Below the pieces are notes generated by a model that worked only from the letters and a program-made list of their open reading frames with translations, did no database searches and was not told the origin of the DNA. Below, piece after piece: positions 54,308 through 64,000 of a DNA stretch of 64,000 bases; the stretch's first letter is position 1, and the number at the start of each line of letters is the position of its first letter. Both the position numbers and the translations under genes were made by a program. This DNA comes from Tanypteryx hageni (Eukaryota > Arthropoda > Insecta > Odonata > Petaluridae), in NCBI GenBank assembly GCA_028673005.1, contig CM054118.1:4862410-4926409 (forward strand), written 5' to 3'.

Positions 54308-54695
54308 AACGGGTTGCTCTAGGCTGCAAATGGTGGTCCATGTTTGGACTAATTACGCCTCGAAGCGCGGGTCCGAGGAGATTCTAAGTTATTTTGAGGA
54401 CTTGGTCGCCGAGGTCACTCGTGTCCGAGAGGAGTCGGGCTCTGATGTGCGGCTCACCATTTGTAGCATTGTCCCGCGGATTGACTGTGTTTCGGAGGTT
54501 TGGAGCCGCGTGGCGGGGCTAAACCAAATGCTATGGAATTTCTGTGTGGGCATGGGAGTCGACTTCGTTTATCTCCGGACGGTTCTCGGATCGTGTAGGG
54601 TACCCCTAAACGGCTCTGGAGTCCGTTACACGACCGAGGCTTCACAGAGTGTAGCGTGTAGGATCTTCGTCCATGGTAGGCCTTTTTTAGATTAG
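54308..54695 (+). pseudogene. LINE ORF1 C-terminal part (copy B), SGNH esterase
   Basis: Continues ORF1 after the insertion: 'MVVHVWTNYASKRGSEEI' (SGNH block III; G-T-N-D degraded to W-T-N-Y), 'LTICSIVPRIDCVSEVWSRV' and 'NGSGVRYTTEASQSVACRIF', where the catalytic His expected in G-V-H-Y is Arg. Homologous to 33428-33640 in copy A. The enzyme would be inactive even without the frame damage. Confidence 0.75.
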
Positions 54696-54769
54696 AGAGT
54701 AGGGTAGGGTGTAGGCGTAATAAGAGATTTTATAGAAGCATCGAGTGTAGTACAGTTTCTGGTCGCATA

Positions 54770-56205
54770 GTGAGAGAGTCCACCTCTAGAAGCCGTAATA
54801 TAGCATTTAATGCTTCGGGCGATGACGAGAAATTAAATATTGTAGTTTTAAACTGCCGCAGCATTCGTAGGAAGTCTGCCGAACTCGAACACGTGATTCG
54901 AACGTTGCATGCTGATGTAATTATAGGTACCGAAAGTTGGCTCACCGAAGATATCGCTAGCCAAGACATTTTTCCAAAAAGCTATAGTGTGTACAGAAAA
55001 CACCGCGCCAATAGAATAGGTGGCGGAGTATTTTTGGCAATAAGTGAAAAGTACGAAAGTTGTCAGATCCATATTATCGACGAAACGACCGAGAGCGTGT
55101 GGTGCCGCCTAGGTTAGGATAATTCGAAAAAGATATATCTATGCTCATTTTACAGACCACCTAATGCCAAAGTTGATTATATTTTAAGTTTAGAGAGGCA
55201 ATTAGCCGAGTTTAGATCGTTTATGAACGACGGTTATGTGATAATTGGAGGCGATTTTAACTAACCGTCAATCGATTGGGAAAATCTATGTTTCGTTACG
55301 GGAGGTAAAGAACGCGAATCATGTGAAGCCTTAATTGACACGTTTCATGAATATTCCTTAATCCAGATGGTACGAAAAGCCACGCGTTCGGGCAATGTTC
55401 TCGACTTGCTTGCTTCTAACATCCCGTATAGGATAACTAAGGTATCCACAGAGGAGGGACTTAGCGACCATCGAGCTGTGTATGCGGATTGCGAATTAAA
55501 GCTCAAAAGACATCCTAAGCCCCTTCGGAATGTATACGCTTTCGCCAAGGCCGACTTTAAAAGTTTCAGCTTACATCTCAGAAGTACCTTTGTCAGTTAT
55601 CGTGAAAAGACAGAACGATTAGGTATGCAGCCATCATGGTTATTATTCAAGGATATACTAAGAAAACATATCGATAGATTTATCCCCAGTTAAGTTAAAA
55701 TCTGATTAGAAAGAACCTCGTTGGTTTAATAAGGAAGTCAGGATTGCCTTAAGACGACAGAGGCGTAGCCACGCAAAATTGAAAAACATACCTACCGCCA
55801 CTTCCGATGAGTATCGCACAGCTATAGTCCATGAGTATAACAGTGCCCGCGTATTAGCGAGAAAAACCATGCGTAACGCATTTAACACCTTCCGGAATGA
55901 GGTATTAAATACAAAATTGAAGGAGGATCCAAAAGCGTTCTGGTCCTATGTAAGAGAAGTAAAGGGAGGGGGTCCTTCAATACCCTCCCTGCGATGTGCT
56001 TCCGGAGACATACTTCACGATGGGGAGGATAAAGCTAATCTACTAAACGTTTACTTCGCGAAGGCGTTCACCGCAGGTGGAGATAGACTTGAAGATAATC
56101 TTATTCCCGATGGATGTACTCGGATGGATAATATTAAGATCTCTGAGGTAGGAATAGCGAAGCAACTGGATGCGATAAAGACCAACAATACCCCAGTATC
56201 ACACT
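54770..56205 (+). pseudogene. LINE ORF2 5' part (copy B): endonuclease and linker
   Basis: 'LNIVVLNCRSIRRKSAELEH', 'VIIGTESWLTEDI' (54915-54955), 'RIGGGVFLAISEKY', 'FYRPPN', 'VIIGGDFN' (about 55237-55263), 'GLSDHRAVYAD' (55459-55491) give an APE-type endonuclease. In-frame stops at about 55117, 55262 and 55690. Linker in another frame from 55779 ('KAFWSYVREVKGGGPSIPSL', about 55929-55988) up to 'LDAIKTNNTP' at 56165-56195, where the RT should begin. The Dong/R4-like element starts there. Confidence 0.87.
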
Positions 56206-59200
56206 AGGGGGAGGACTCTTAAGCCAGAGAATTCCATGGCAGGGGATTCCCCTAGGACGACGGCGGAAGAACTTTAGAAGTAACGGCGGCGCCCATAGCC
56301 CGAGTAAGCAGGGTTACTGCCATCATACCTGGCCGCAGGTTAAAAAGGCAACCCATTTTTTAGAAAATGGAGAGTAGAAAAAGGAGTTTAGCCTCGGATA
56401 AAAAGCCGCTGCCTGAGGATCGCCAGGGCACCTCTGGAGCTACCGCTGGGGGTGACAGTATGCGAGCCGGTAGTGGTCGTGTGTCGACTAGGCGGACATC
56501 GATCGGGTCACCCAAAAAAGCAACAGCCAAATCCAATGGATGCAATAACCCAACACCGTCAAGTAATATTGCACAAGCTGAATGTGTTTCTCAGGGGGGC
56601 AACCTACTTTTAACTGAGACCACCCAAGCAGGCCGAAGACGTGTACGCATGAAATGGACAGCTGAAGTTAACACCTTTATCATGCGCACGTACTACAGAA
56701 TTACAAAATTAGAATCCGATATGACAGCCTACAGAGATCAACTCCATACCGCATTTACAAATCAATACCCAAACATACCTGTAACAGTTCAACGTATATC
56801 AGACCAACGCAGAGCAATAATAAGAAATAATCTAGTATCTCCTGAAACATTGAACCAACTAAAACACCAAATAGGCCAAGAATTAGAAGCAGATATGGGA
56901 GTTATATTAACCAATATGCCTATAAATAATGACAAACCTACAAATTTACCAAATGAAACAGAACGCAATTTAAATATTATAACAAATGAAAGTCCAACAT
57001 CAAATGGTAAGAATTTAATTAATGAAAACACTGCAATACAAAATAGTGGAAAACCTAAAAATAGTAATAAATTAACTAATGAAATTTCTACCCCTGATAG
57101 TAACAACCATAATACTGAAGTAAATGCCGATGCTGACTTGATTGAAAATGTAAGAGAAACTTTCAACATTGCACTTATAGAATACACAGGTACAGACCCC
57201 ACAAAAAGAGCTTACATACCAAAACAACACACTTCAGTAAAACTATCTAAAATAATTTTCATATTAAATGAGGCAATAATGCCTGAAAACACAGAAAATA
57301 TAGAAACATTTGAAGAAATCCACACATTAATATACTGCGCTGCACTCACTGCGGCTAAATGCAATGGCTCAAAAATTGTTAAACAAAATGACTGCGACAA
57401 ATCAGACAGAAAACAAGCACCATACATTCCAAATTGGAAAAAGAAAATGTTAAACAAAATAGAAAATATAAGAGTTGAAATTGCACGTCTAATAGAATAC
57501 TCAAAAGGTAACCCTAGCAAAAAATTAGAAGGTAAAGCTAAAATGGTAGTTAAAAAATATCAAATGCACACGAAACATGACAACCCGAACCAACACATGA
57601 TAGAATTCATAGATGCCCTCAAACAAAAACTTGCGGCATACAAAGCTAGACTAAACAGATATAACAAGTGCACTAGACGCAAACAGCAGAACACACAATT
57701 TAAAAATAATGAGAGAGGGTTTTTTAGAGTGTTAAAATCAACTGGTGACAGACAGTCACAAAGCACTCAACTGCCAACGAAAGATGCCATAGAAGATTTT
57801 TGTTCTCAAATATGGTCAAATACTGAAATACACAACGCTGAAGCACATTGGATACAGACAGAAATAGAACAATTTCATAACATTCATAGTATGCAGACCC
57901 CCGACATATCACTAGATCTATTACAAATCATCATCCGGAAGACACATAACTGGAAATGCACTGGCAGTGACAACATTCACAACTACTGTTACAAAAGATT
58001 TACATGCACACACACACATTTACTAACCCAAATAAATAAATTCATTGAAGACCCCGACCAAGTACCTGGATTTCTAATGGAAGGCAAAACATATCTTCTC
58101 CCAAAAAGTAAGAATAATAATGACCCATCTAACTACCGTCCTATAACCTGCTTACAAACCATTTATAAAATTATTACATCATGTATAACACATCTAATTA
58201 ACTCTCACTTAGACAATGAAAACCTTCTCACTGAAGAACAAAAAGGCTGTCGCAAAGGCATGAAAGGCTGTAAAGAACAATTGAAAATTGACTCAATAAT
58301 ACTCAATCAAGCACAAAGACACAAGAAAAATCTCTCATGCTGCTACAGAGATTATCGCAAGGCCATTGATTCAGTCCCCCACTCTTGGTTAATAGAAGTA
58401 CTAAAAATATACAGAATAAACCCGATCTTAGTTAATTTCCTGGAGAAAGCCATGCGACAATAGCACACAATAGTTAATCTTATTGATAACAAAACAAATG
58501 TTTATACAAAGGAAATAAAAATAATCAGAGGTATATTTCAGGGTGATTCCTTAAGCCCAGTATGGTTTTGTCTTGCTTTAAATCCACTCTCAAATATGTT
58601 AAACAGAACGAACACGGGATATTTAATAAAAAATAATCAGTCAAAACATATAATATCACACCTACCGTACATGGATGATTTAAAACTTTATGCATCAACA
58701 CATCCAAAACTTAGTGAATTAATAAAACTAGTAGAGAAATTTTCGACAGACATTAAAATGGAATTTGGACTGAATAAATGTAGAACGCTAAACATAAAAA
58801 AGGAGGAATAGAACCCTTAGGATTCGAAACAGAAAATCAGGGAATAATAGAACCTATGGATGAATTAGAAATGTACAAGTATTTAGGATACGAACAGTCA
58901 AAGAAAATAAACCATACTGATATTAAGAAAAACCTGACAATAGAATTTACCAATAGACTTAAAAAGATACTCCACACAGGATTAAATAGTAAAAATATGA
59001 CAAAAGCTATTAATACTTTTGTCATTCCGGTTTTAACATATTCATTCGGTATAATAACTTGGACAGACACAGATATTGAAAACTTACAACGAAAAATAAG
59101 AACCGAATTGGCAAAGTGCAGAAAGCACCACCCGTACTCAAATATTTACAGATTGACACTACCACGCACAGAAGGAGGCAGGGGTACAATAGACATAAAA

Positions 59201-60238
59201 AACTTACATAATAACCAAATCAAACTGCTAAGGAAATACTTTCATGGGCGTCAAGATTCCCCTCTTCACATAAATATTTGTAAATCAGATAATAAATATA
59301 CACCTTTGAATCTAACTGATACAGTAACACAAGGTCATGAAGAACCCCAAACAATAGCAGAGAAAATTGATAGGTGGAAACGCATGACCCTCCACGGGAG
59401 ACACCTCCAAGATTTGAGCCGATCTGATGTCGACAAAGAAGCGTCGAACACCTGGCTCAAACACGGATATCTCTTCCCAGAAACAGAGGGATTCATGCTA
59501 GCCATACAAGATCAAGTGATAAATACAAAGAACTACCAGAAGTACATAATAAAGAATAGATAAATTCAAGATGACAGATGCCGAAAATGTAGAGAACACC
59601 CGGAAACTATACAGCACATTACAGGAGCATGCATCAGACTAACACAGACTGACTATTTACACCGTCACAATCAAATCGCAAATATTATACATAAAAAACT
59701 GGCTCTAAAACATAAATTAATAGAAGACAACACGCCCTACTATAAATACAAACCTAAACCAGTTTTGGAATCTGATGCATTTAAGTTATATTATGACCGC
59801 TCAATAATCACGGACAAAACTATACACAGCAATAGACCGGACATAGTCTTGCAGGACGAGGTAGCCAAAACCACTTATCTAATATCCCAAATACACACAA
59901 TCTTCAGAAAACCATAGTAGAAAAGCATCACAAATATATAGAACTAAAAGAAGAAATTAAACGAATGTGGAACATGAATACTGTACAAATAGTTTTATAG
60001 TTACACCAATAGTTTTATCGACCACAGGAATTATCCCTACAGACTTACACAACAGTATAAAAATGATAGATTTACCTAAATTGCAATATACCCTCCAACA
60101 GAAAGCCGTCATACTAAATACAACCAGAATAGTACGTCAATTTTTAAGTTCCGAGTAATGAGAGTGCTTGGCAAAGCCCGTACCTCATTGAAATAACCGG
60201 CTCAAAAGCTGTGAAATACAAAAGTAAATAATAATAAT
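56206..60238 (+). mobile_element. Dong/R4-like LINE, near full length, nested in copy B
   Basis: About 4.0 kb: ~160-bp 5' UTR, a single long ORF with a few lesions, 3' UTR, and a TAATAATAATAA tail (60227-60240). One ORF, RT with Y-M-D-D box, Cys-His knuckle after the RT and a C-terminal PD-type endonuclease domain identify the restriction-like-endonuclease group of LINEs, closest in layout to Dong/R4. From memory, Dong of silkworm is associated with TAA repeats, which fits the tail. The host LINE lacks about 0.9-1 kb of RT at this site. Confidence 0.85.
56367..60158 (+). pseudogene. Dong/R4-like ORF: RT plus restriction-like endonuclease
   Basis: Starts 'MESRKRSLASDKKPLPED'. Possible Myb-like region 'RVRMKWTAEVNTFIMRTYYR' (about 56640-56700). 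RT: 'WKCTGSDNIHNYCYKRF' about 57950; 'NYRPITCLQTIYKIITS' about 58130; 'EEQKGCRKGMKGCKEQL' about 58235; motif A degraded to 'CCYRDYRKAIDSVPHSWL' about 58338; TAG at 58461; motif B 'IFQGDSLSPVWFCLALNPLS' about 58530-58590; motif C 'YMDDLKLYA' about 58668; frameshift near 58803; 'KYLGYEQSK'; 'VIPVLTYSFGIITW'; TAA at 59561. Then knuckle 'CRKCREHPETIQHITGAC', 'YLHRHNQIANIIH', endonuclease 'NRPDIVLQDE' (about 59835), frameshifts near 59885 and 59985, end 'TTRIVRQFLSSE'. Usual length is about 1,200 residues, so it was nearly complete. Confidence 0.87.
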
Positions 60239-60240
60239 AA

Positions 60241-60715
60241 GGCGAGTTATAGGTGCGGCAAATAAGAAGTTGGCTTTTGTGCGTAGAATAGTCAGGAAAG
60301 GCACGGAAAAGGTGAGAGAATCCTGTTATTTATCCTTGGTCAGACCTCAAATGGAATACGCAGCAGCGGTTTGGGATCCATATCAGAGGGGACTCATAAA
60401 TGATTTAGAAAAAATACAGCGACGAGCAGCTAGATTCGTGAAAAAGAATTACGATCAAAAACAGAGCGTTACGTTACTCATTGAAGAGTTGAGTTGGCCA
60501 TCGTTGAAAGATCGTAGATTAGAGGCGAGACTTAAACTTCTAGATAAATATAGGTCGGAGATATTCGTAAATGAAATGAAGGATAATATTCGACAACCAA
60601 CGTATATCGGACGGAGAGATAATAAGGACAAGATTCGCGAAATAGATAGTAGGACAGAGAGGTATAAGGAGTCCTTTTTCCCTAGGACAATACGTGACCA
60701 CAATAGATAACAGTG
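60241..60715 (+). pseudogene. LINE RT C-terminal region (copy B)
   Basis: 'RVIGAANKKLAFVRRIV', 'YLSLVRPQMEYAAAVWDPY', 'KIQRRAARFVKKNYDQKQSV', 'RRLEARLKLLDKYRSEIF', 'PTYIGRRDNKDKIREIDSRT', 'ESFFPRTIRDHNR' and stop at 60709. This matches the C-terminus of copy C residue by residue in style and order, so host LINE sequence resumes immediately after the TAA tail of the nested element. The frame here is intact. Confidence 0.88.
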
Positions 60716-60802
60716 AATAATAATTAGATAGGAACTTGGTGCGCGGCACCCCCTGCCATCCACCGTCAAGGTGACTTGCAGGGTAATAGGTAGACGTAGA
60801 TG

Positions 60803-61449
60803 AATCTTGGCATCCGTGAATTTCCGTTTGGCAGCAGTACACAAATCCCAAATTAACCCCACAACATGATCATCTGACTTTGCCGTCTTGATATCATTGT
60901 CCCCATGTGAATCACCACCACACTCTCTTCACCTCCCTTGCCGTGGTGTTCGATTTTCCTTTGTAGCTGCTCCTTCTATATCCCTGGGAAACTTTCCACC
61001 AACGCTCCTTCCTTGGTGCATTCAGTCCCGGCGAAATGTAACATCGAGTCTCCCAATACCAACACCTTGGGTTTTACGATGAATTTCCCCGATCTCTCTA
61101 TCTTCTCAACTTCAATCCTTTTCTTCCCCTTGGATTTCAACCCTGGATTTCTCTCCCCCGTTTTCTTCTTCTTAATTTCTTCTCTCAGTGTCTCATTTTC
61201 AGCCATTAGCTTCTTAATTTTGTTCCTGGCGGATTCTAATTCACTCGACAGCCTCTCTATAGCTTCTTCTTTTTCTTTCATTAGCTCCTGTCCCCGTAAT
61301 AACCCACAGTCGCCACATCCACACTTCCTTCACGCATTCTTCCAACTTACTTTTTGAACAGTTAAAATGATATCAATACCCACACGTACTGCACTGCACA
61401 TCGTTTCTTAACTTCCTTCTACATGCAGTACATTTCAAAGCAACCACTT
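60803..61449 (-). pseudogene. LINE ORF1: PHD-like finger, coiled coil, SGNH esterase (outer LINE)
   Basis: Minus strand: Cys/His finger 'KCTACRRKLRNDVQCSTCGY', an in-frame TGA near 61352, then 'YHFNCSKSKLEECV' (PHD-like C-x2-C...C-x2-C...H-x2-C pattern). Then a charged heptad stretch 'EEAIERLSSELESARNKIKK' (coiled coil, about 61275-61215), basic linker, and esterase block I 'KVLVLGDSMLHFAG' (about 61075-61035, catalytic Gly-Asp-Ser). 'VVVIHMGT' plus a frameshifted 'NDI' (about 60920-60895) is block III. This three-part ORF1 is the type known from CR1/L2-group LINEs; it is an RNA-binding particle protein, and the esterase role is unclear. Confidence 0.82.
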
Positions 61450-61500
61450 CCATCTGCCCCCATTATAGCCTTGAGAACTTTCACTTTTCGGGGCGTTCAG
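60803..61500 (-). mobile_element. Outermost LINE of the nested cluster, 5' segment
   Basis: 5' half of the element continued at 49390-52281. Contains a short 5' UTR and the N-terminal two-thirds of ORF1. Breaks at 'KFTDAKI' where copy B inserted. Confidence 0.85.
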
Positions 61501-61936
61501 CAGGCACGTCCGTTCACTACGACGACGGACTACTAACTTTGTTGTGCAATGCATTACAGTTCGTTGTGCGATTGAATCAAAGTGAACGATGTCATTGATG
61601 TTGCACTAAATACGCCACGCGCCCGGTCTTGTGACTGTAATTATTAACATTGCAGTCAATATCGAATCATTGTATACATTGCGCGCTCGGTGATGTAAGA
61701 ACTTGTTTTTTTACTTTTTGCCATTTTCAATCTTTATAATCAATAACGGATCCATGAGAGATTTAAATTTTTTTTAATTGGTGATATTTGTTTAATGTTT
61801 ATAATCTTATTATCCGTTGGATCTGCCACTGTGTGTAATTTAATTGTATTGATGATGTTCACAAGTAATTATACAATTTGTAAAATACTTTTTTCAAGTA
61901 AAATTTGTATTTTTTCATTTAACTAATGTAAGTCAA
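61501..61936. other. No recognisable feature
   Basis: May include more of the outer LINE 5' UTR near 61500-61570 and flanking sequence of the next gene fragment. No motif. Confidence 0.4.
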
Positions 61937-62438
61937 ATGTTTGTGCGACACAAAGTGTACCACGCACCCACTTGTGCTGATAATTTGGGCGCATCTGCTG
62001 AAGGGTTAAAGACAGAACAAGTGCTTCAGTGCTTCCGGCACATATTGTTCACGTGCAGTGTTGTTAAGTTTTCCGTACATTACGGACCAAAAGTGTGTAA
62101 TTTGTGGTCAAAGTTTCGAGGAGGTAGATTCAAAGAAGGTCCATATAGGTGAAAAAGGGCTTGCGATAATTAGCTGTAGTAAACTTCGAAGGGGCAATCA
62201 TTGGGTAGACATTGGTTGTGCCAAATCAGCGGAAGTGCACAAATTCTGCAGTAAATTCAACCAGAAGACGTGCATTGTGACTTTCAATCGACCTCTTTTT
62301 ATAAAAGCTCTTGATATAGTTTACTCATCTGATCTTAACAGCGATGCCGTAAAAGTGATTATGAGGTTAGGAGGGGTTCACTTACTTATGTCGTTCATGG
62401 GAGCAGTTGGACATATAATTTGGGAGGAAGATGTATGA
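61937..62438 (+). pseudogene. Fragment of an arthropod multi-copy gene (Cys-rich start, 'GGVHLLMSFMG' block)
   Basis: The main frame (62058-62438) reads 'DQKCVICGQSFEEVDSKK', 'KGLAIISCSKLRRGNHWVD', 'AEVHKFCSKFNQKTCIV', then, after a probable deletion, 'AVKVIMRLGGVHLLMSFMGA' and stop. The C-x2-C pair, 'GL..I..CSKLR' and 'VH..C' layout and the LGG.H.LMSF.G block are features I recall from a widespread arthropod multi-copy gene family of unknown function. The full protein is much longer, so this is internally deleted and truncated. 61937-62152 in another frame may be 5' sequence. Confidence 0.55.
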
Positions 62439-63128
62439 TGTAACTACTCCTATCTACTAAAATGCAACCAAAATTTCATTATTGAATACCTTCGAATCAT
62501 CAATTATTATTATCGTCCTTACAGTCAAGGAACACCCAAACTAACAACCACTGCCCTCCAGGCGCGCTGAACTTCTCCCGAGTCAGAGATTGCTCACTTG
62601 AAACATTCATAGCTCCTACTCTAGTTTACGGATTTTTACGAACAAGCACTTAAATTGTTTATCATTTAATTATCTATAAGATTTATTTGAGCTTTCATTT
62701 AATAAACTGAACGATTTAAATGCAGTTGTAGATTTTGTTTCGGAGTGAGGCATTTGTAGGTCAATAAGTTCTTCATAACTTTCAATTTTTCCTTATAACA
62801 CTTTTAAATGTTCACAATAAATGCTACGGCCCTTAAAGCTTGTTCATTAGTCTTTGTATTAAAAGGGGTTTCATGTAAATCGATGAAGCTATTTAAGAGC
62901 AATTAGGAAATATATGTATAAGGTCCGGTTGGACGCCATTTTGATAGTTAATTATGATTTTAATGGTGTTCCGAAACACGGATTCATGGGGATTTTTTAC
63001 CACGTTGTCTAGACATCCATAGGAACAAATCCCAAAGGAAATTAGCTTCAAGCTAATTTGTTCCGATTCGAGGCTATTTTGTCTGATCGTTGCCTGGACT
63101 AAAATGCTTTGTAGATTCTATTCATAAC
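62279..63128 (-). repeat. Right arm of the ~0.86 kb inverted repeat pair (partner 48106-48990)
   Basis: Nearly identical reverse complement of the left arm, from GACTTTCAATCGACCTCTTT at 62279 to the complement of TTGTTATGAATAGAATC at 63128. It covers the 3' half of the gene fragment plus ~690 bp of its downstream sequence. Outside the arms the flanks differ and no target duplication is visible. Confidence 0.92.
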
Positions 63129-63285
63129 AAGTTCAAGTGCCAGATCAAAATTCTAAGACCAGCATCTCTCTACCATAATTTTTTTATATATCTAATGTGA
63201 ACAGCTTTGATGCATATATATTGCAACGAAATGAAGGTAAAGAGTTTTTGGCAGAATTTTATCAATTTTTCCCAAAACATTGTAA
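63129..63285. other. No recognisable feature
   Basis: Short AT-rich spacer before the terminal LINE. Confidence 0.4.
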
Positions 63286-64000
63286 ACAACAACAACACAC
63301 CTTGACGCTTTCCCTTGCACGGTAAGCCATGCCATATGTCTGCCAATTACCAACCCATCACCACATGCTTCCTCCACACACTTCTATCCTTGCACACTTC
63401 TTTTGCTTCACTTACACTCATACACTGAGTCACACATTTCCTTTTATTCCTCATACTTTTCACGTCCCTTTTTTTTCAGTCTCACTAACCGCATCCAACC
63501 AAGTCTTACGCGGTCTGCCTCTCCCTCTCTCGCCATTCACTCTTCCTTCATATATTTGTTTGGTGATTCTACTCTCCTCCATTCTTTCTACATGCCCAAA
63601 CCACCTCAGCAGACCTCTCTCATACAAATCTGTCACACTAGCCTTCATACCACATTCGTTCATCACCCAATTATTCCTTACTTTGTCCCTCCTAGATTTT
63701 TCACAAACTCTTCTCGTGTATCCCATCCCAACCGCATTCAAACTACTTTTATGCTTCTCCTGACACACCCATGTCTCACTGGCATACAGCAAGGTAGGCA
63801 TTAAAACACTCTTGTATACAGACATTTTCGCTCCTTTGGCAACCATTCATTCTTTGCAATCGACCACACACTCCCTGCCACCTTTCTACCAGCATTTACT
63901 CTCCTTTGGATTTCCTCATCTTCTCTACCATTTTTACTAAACATTCTACCAAGGTATACAAATTCATCCACTACCTCAATCGTTCCACCATTTATGCTAA
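63286..64000 (-). mobile_element. 3' end of a LINE, running off the window
   Basis: The 3' end has a GTTGTTGTTGTTTAC-type simple tail on the minus strand near 63286-63302. The element continues beyond 64000. Its coding region differs from the three other LINE families here. Confidence 0.8.
63460..64000 (-). pseudogene. LINE reverse transcriptase C-terminal region
   Basis: Minus strand from 64000: 'FVYLGRMFSKNGREDEEI' (about 63960-63905), 'RRVNAGRKVAGSVW', a frameshift near 63845, 'SVLMPTLLYASETWV' (about 63805-63760), 'DKVRNNWVMNECGMKASV', 'LLRWFGHVERMEESRITKQI' (about 63600-63550), 'GRGRPRKTWLD' (about 63515-63485). These are standard post-RT motifs (YLG, LLYGSETW, RWFGH, GRPRKTW). The RT active site lies outside the window. 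Confidence 0.85.

Larger units (their letters stand above)
52282..60802 (+). mobile_element. CR1/L2-like LINE, copy B, with nested insertions
   Basis: Plus-strand element inserted in ORF1 of the outer LINE; AATC occurs on both sides (52278-52281 and 60803-60806), a possible 4-bp target duplication. Order: 5' UTR with ~55-bp direct repeats (52625-52780), SGNH-type ORF1 (from 52931), ORF2 (54770 on), and 3' end with CACCCCCTGCCATCCACC and a GTAGACGTAGATG tail shared with copy C. It is interrupted by a Jockey-like fragment and a Dong/R4-like LINE, and its RT core is missing. Without these insertions about 3.5 kb remain. Confidence 0.9.

Noticed and set aside
48106..63128. Single giant transposon with 0.86 kb TIRs
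   Set aside because: No target duplication outside the arms, no transposase of its own inside, and the arms match a gene fragment and its downstream sequence.

Overview
The window is eukaryotic nuclear DNA, most likely from an arthropod and probably an insect. It is AT-rich, has no operons or ribosome-binding-site-led genes, carries a 500-N scaffold gap (32673-33172), and is dominated by mobile-element remains: non-LTR retrotransposons (LINEs), Tc1, hAT, piggyBac-like and Helitron pieces, tRNA-like SINEs, foldback DNA, microsatellites and long pyrimidine tracts. I found no convincing host protein gene or exon. Almost every recognisable coding stretch is a broken transposon gene or a fragment of an arthropod multi-copy gene family.

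Layout. 1-5300: a T-arm-bearing SINE-like repeat, a 0.67 kb pyrimidine tract, and a frameshifted LINE (2590-4920). 5340-8845: a densely structured block with a microsatellite-bounded repeat, a 95-bp-arm hairpin, a 1.9 kb foldback with ~0.93 kb arms, a hAT MITE and Helitron-type 3' ends. 8850-23700: mostly unrecognised sequence with another T-arm repeat, a three-copy ~200 bp tandem repeat, a hAT MITE with target duplication, a tRNA-derived SINE and a TTAA-flanked piggyBac-like MITE. 23735-25850: a hAT-like element holding a second hAT-like element, which holds a truncated LINE. 26500-33300: SINE-like repeats, a pyrimidine tract, a Tc1 element with IR/DR-type ends running into the gap, and a piggyBac-like end. 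33428-35815: a LINE copy followed by its own near-identical inverted duplicate. 37099-41888: a hAT MITE, a degenerate multi-copy gene, and a Helitron 3' portion with helicase, hairpin and CTAG end. 45560-47690: microsatellites, a second copy of the microsatellite-bounded repeat and a 0.85 kb pyrimidine tract.

The most striking part is 48106-63128. Two ~0.86 kb near-identical repeats in opposite orientation flank a Russian doll of LINEs. The outermost is a minus-strand LINE (ORF1 with PHD-like finger, coiled coil and SGNH/GDSL esterase motif; ORF2 with endonuclease and reverse transcriptase). It is split cleanly inside ORF1 by a plus-strand CR1/L2-like LINE (52282-60802). That LINE is itself interrupted by a minus-strand Jockey-like fragment in ORF1 and by a nearly full-length Dong/R4-like LINE with a C-terminal restriction-like endonuclease in ORF2. 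The window ends inside another 5'-truncated LINE. These genes do not act together as a system. They record successive waves of transposition, from which insertion order can be read.
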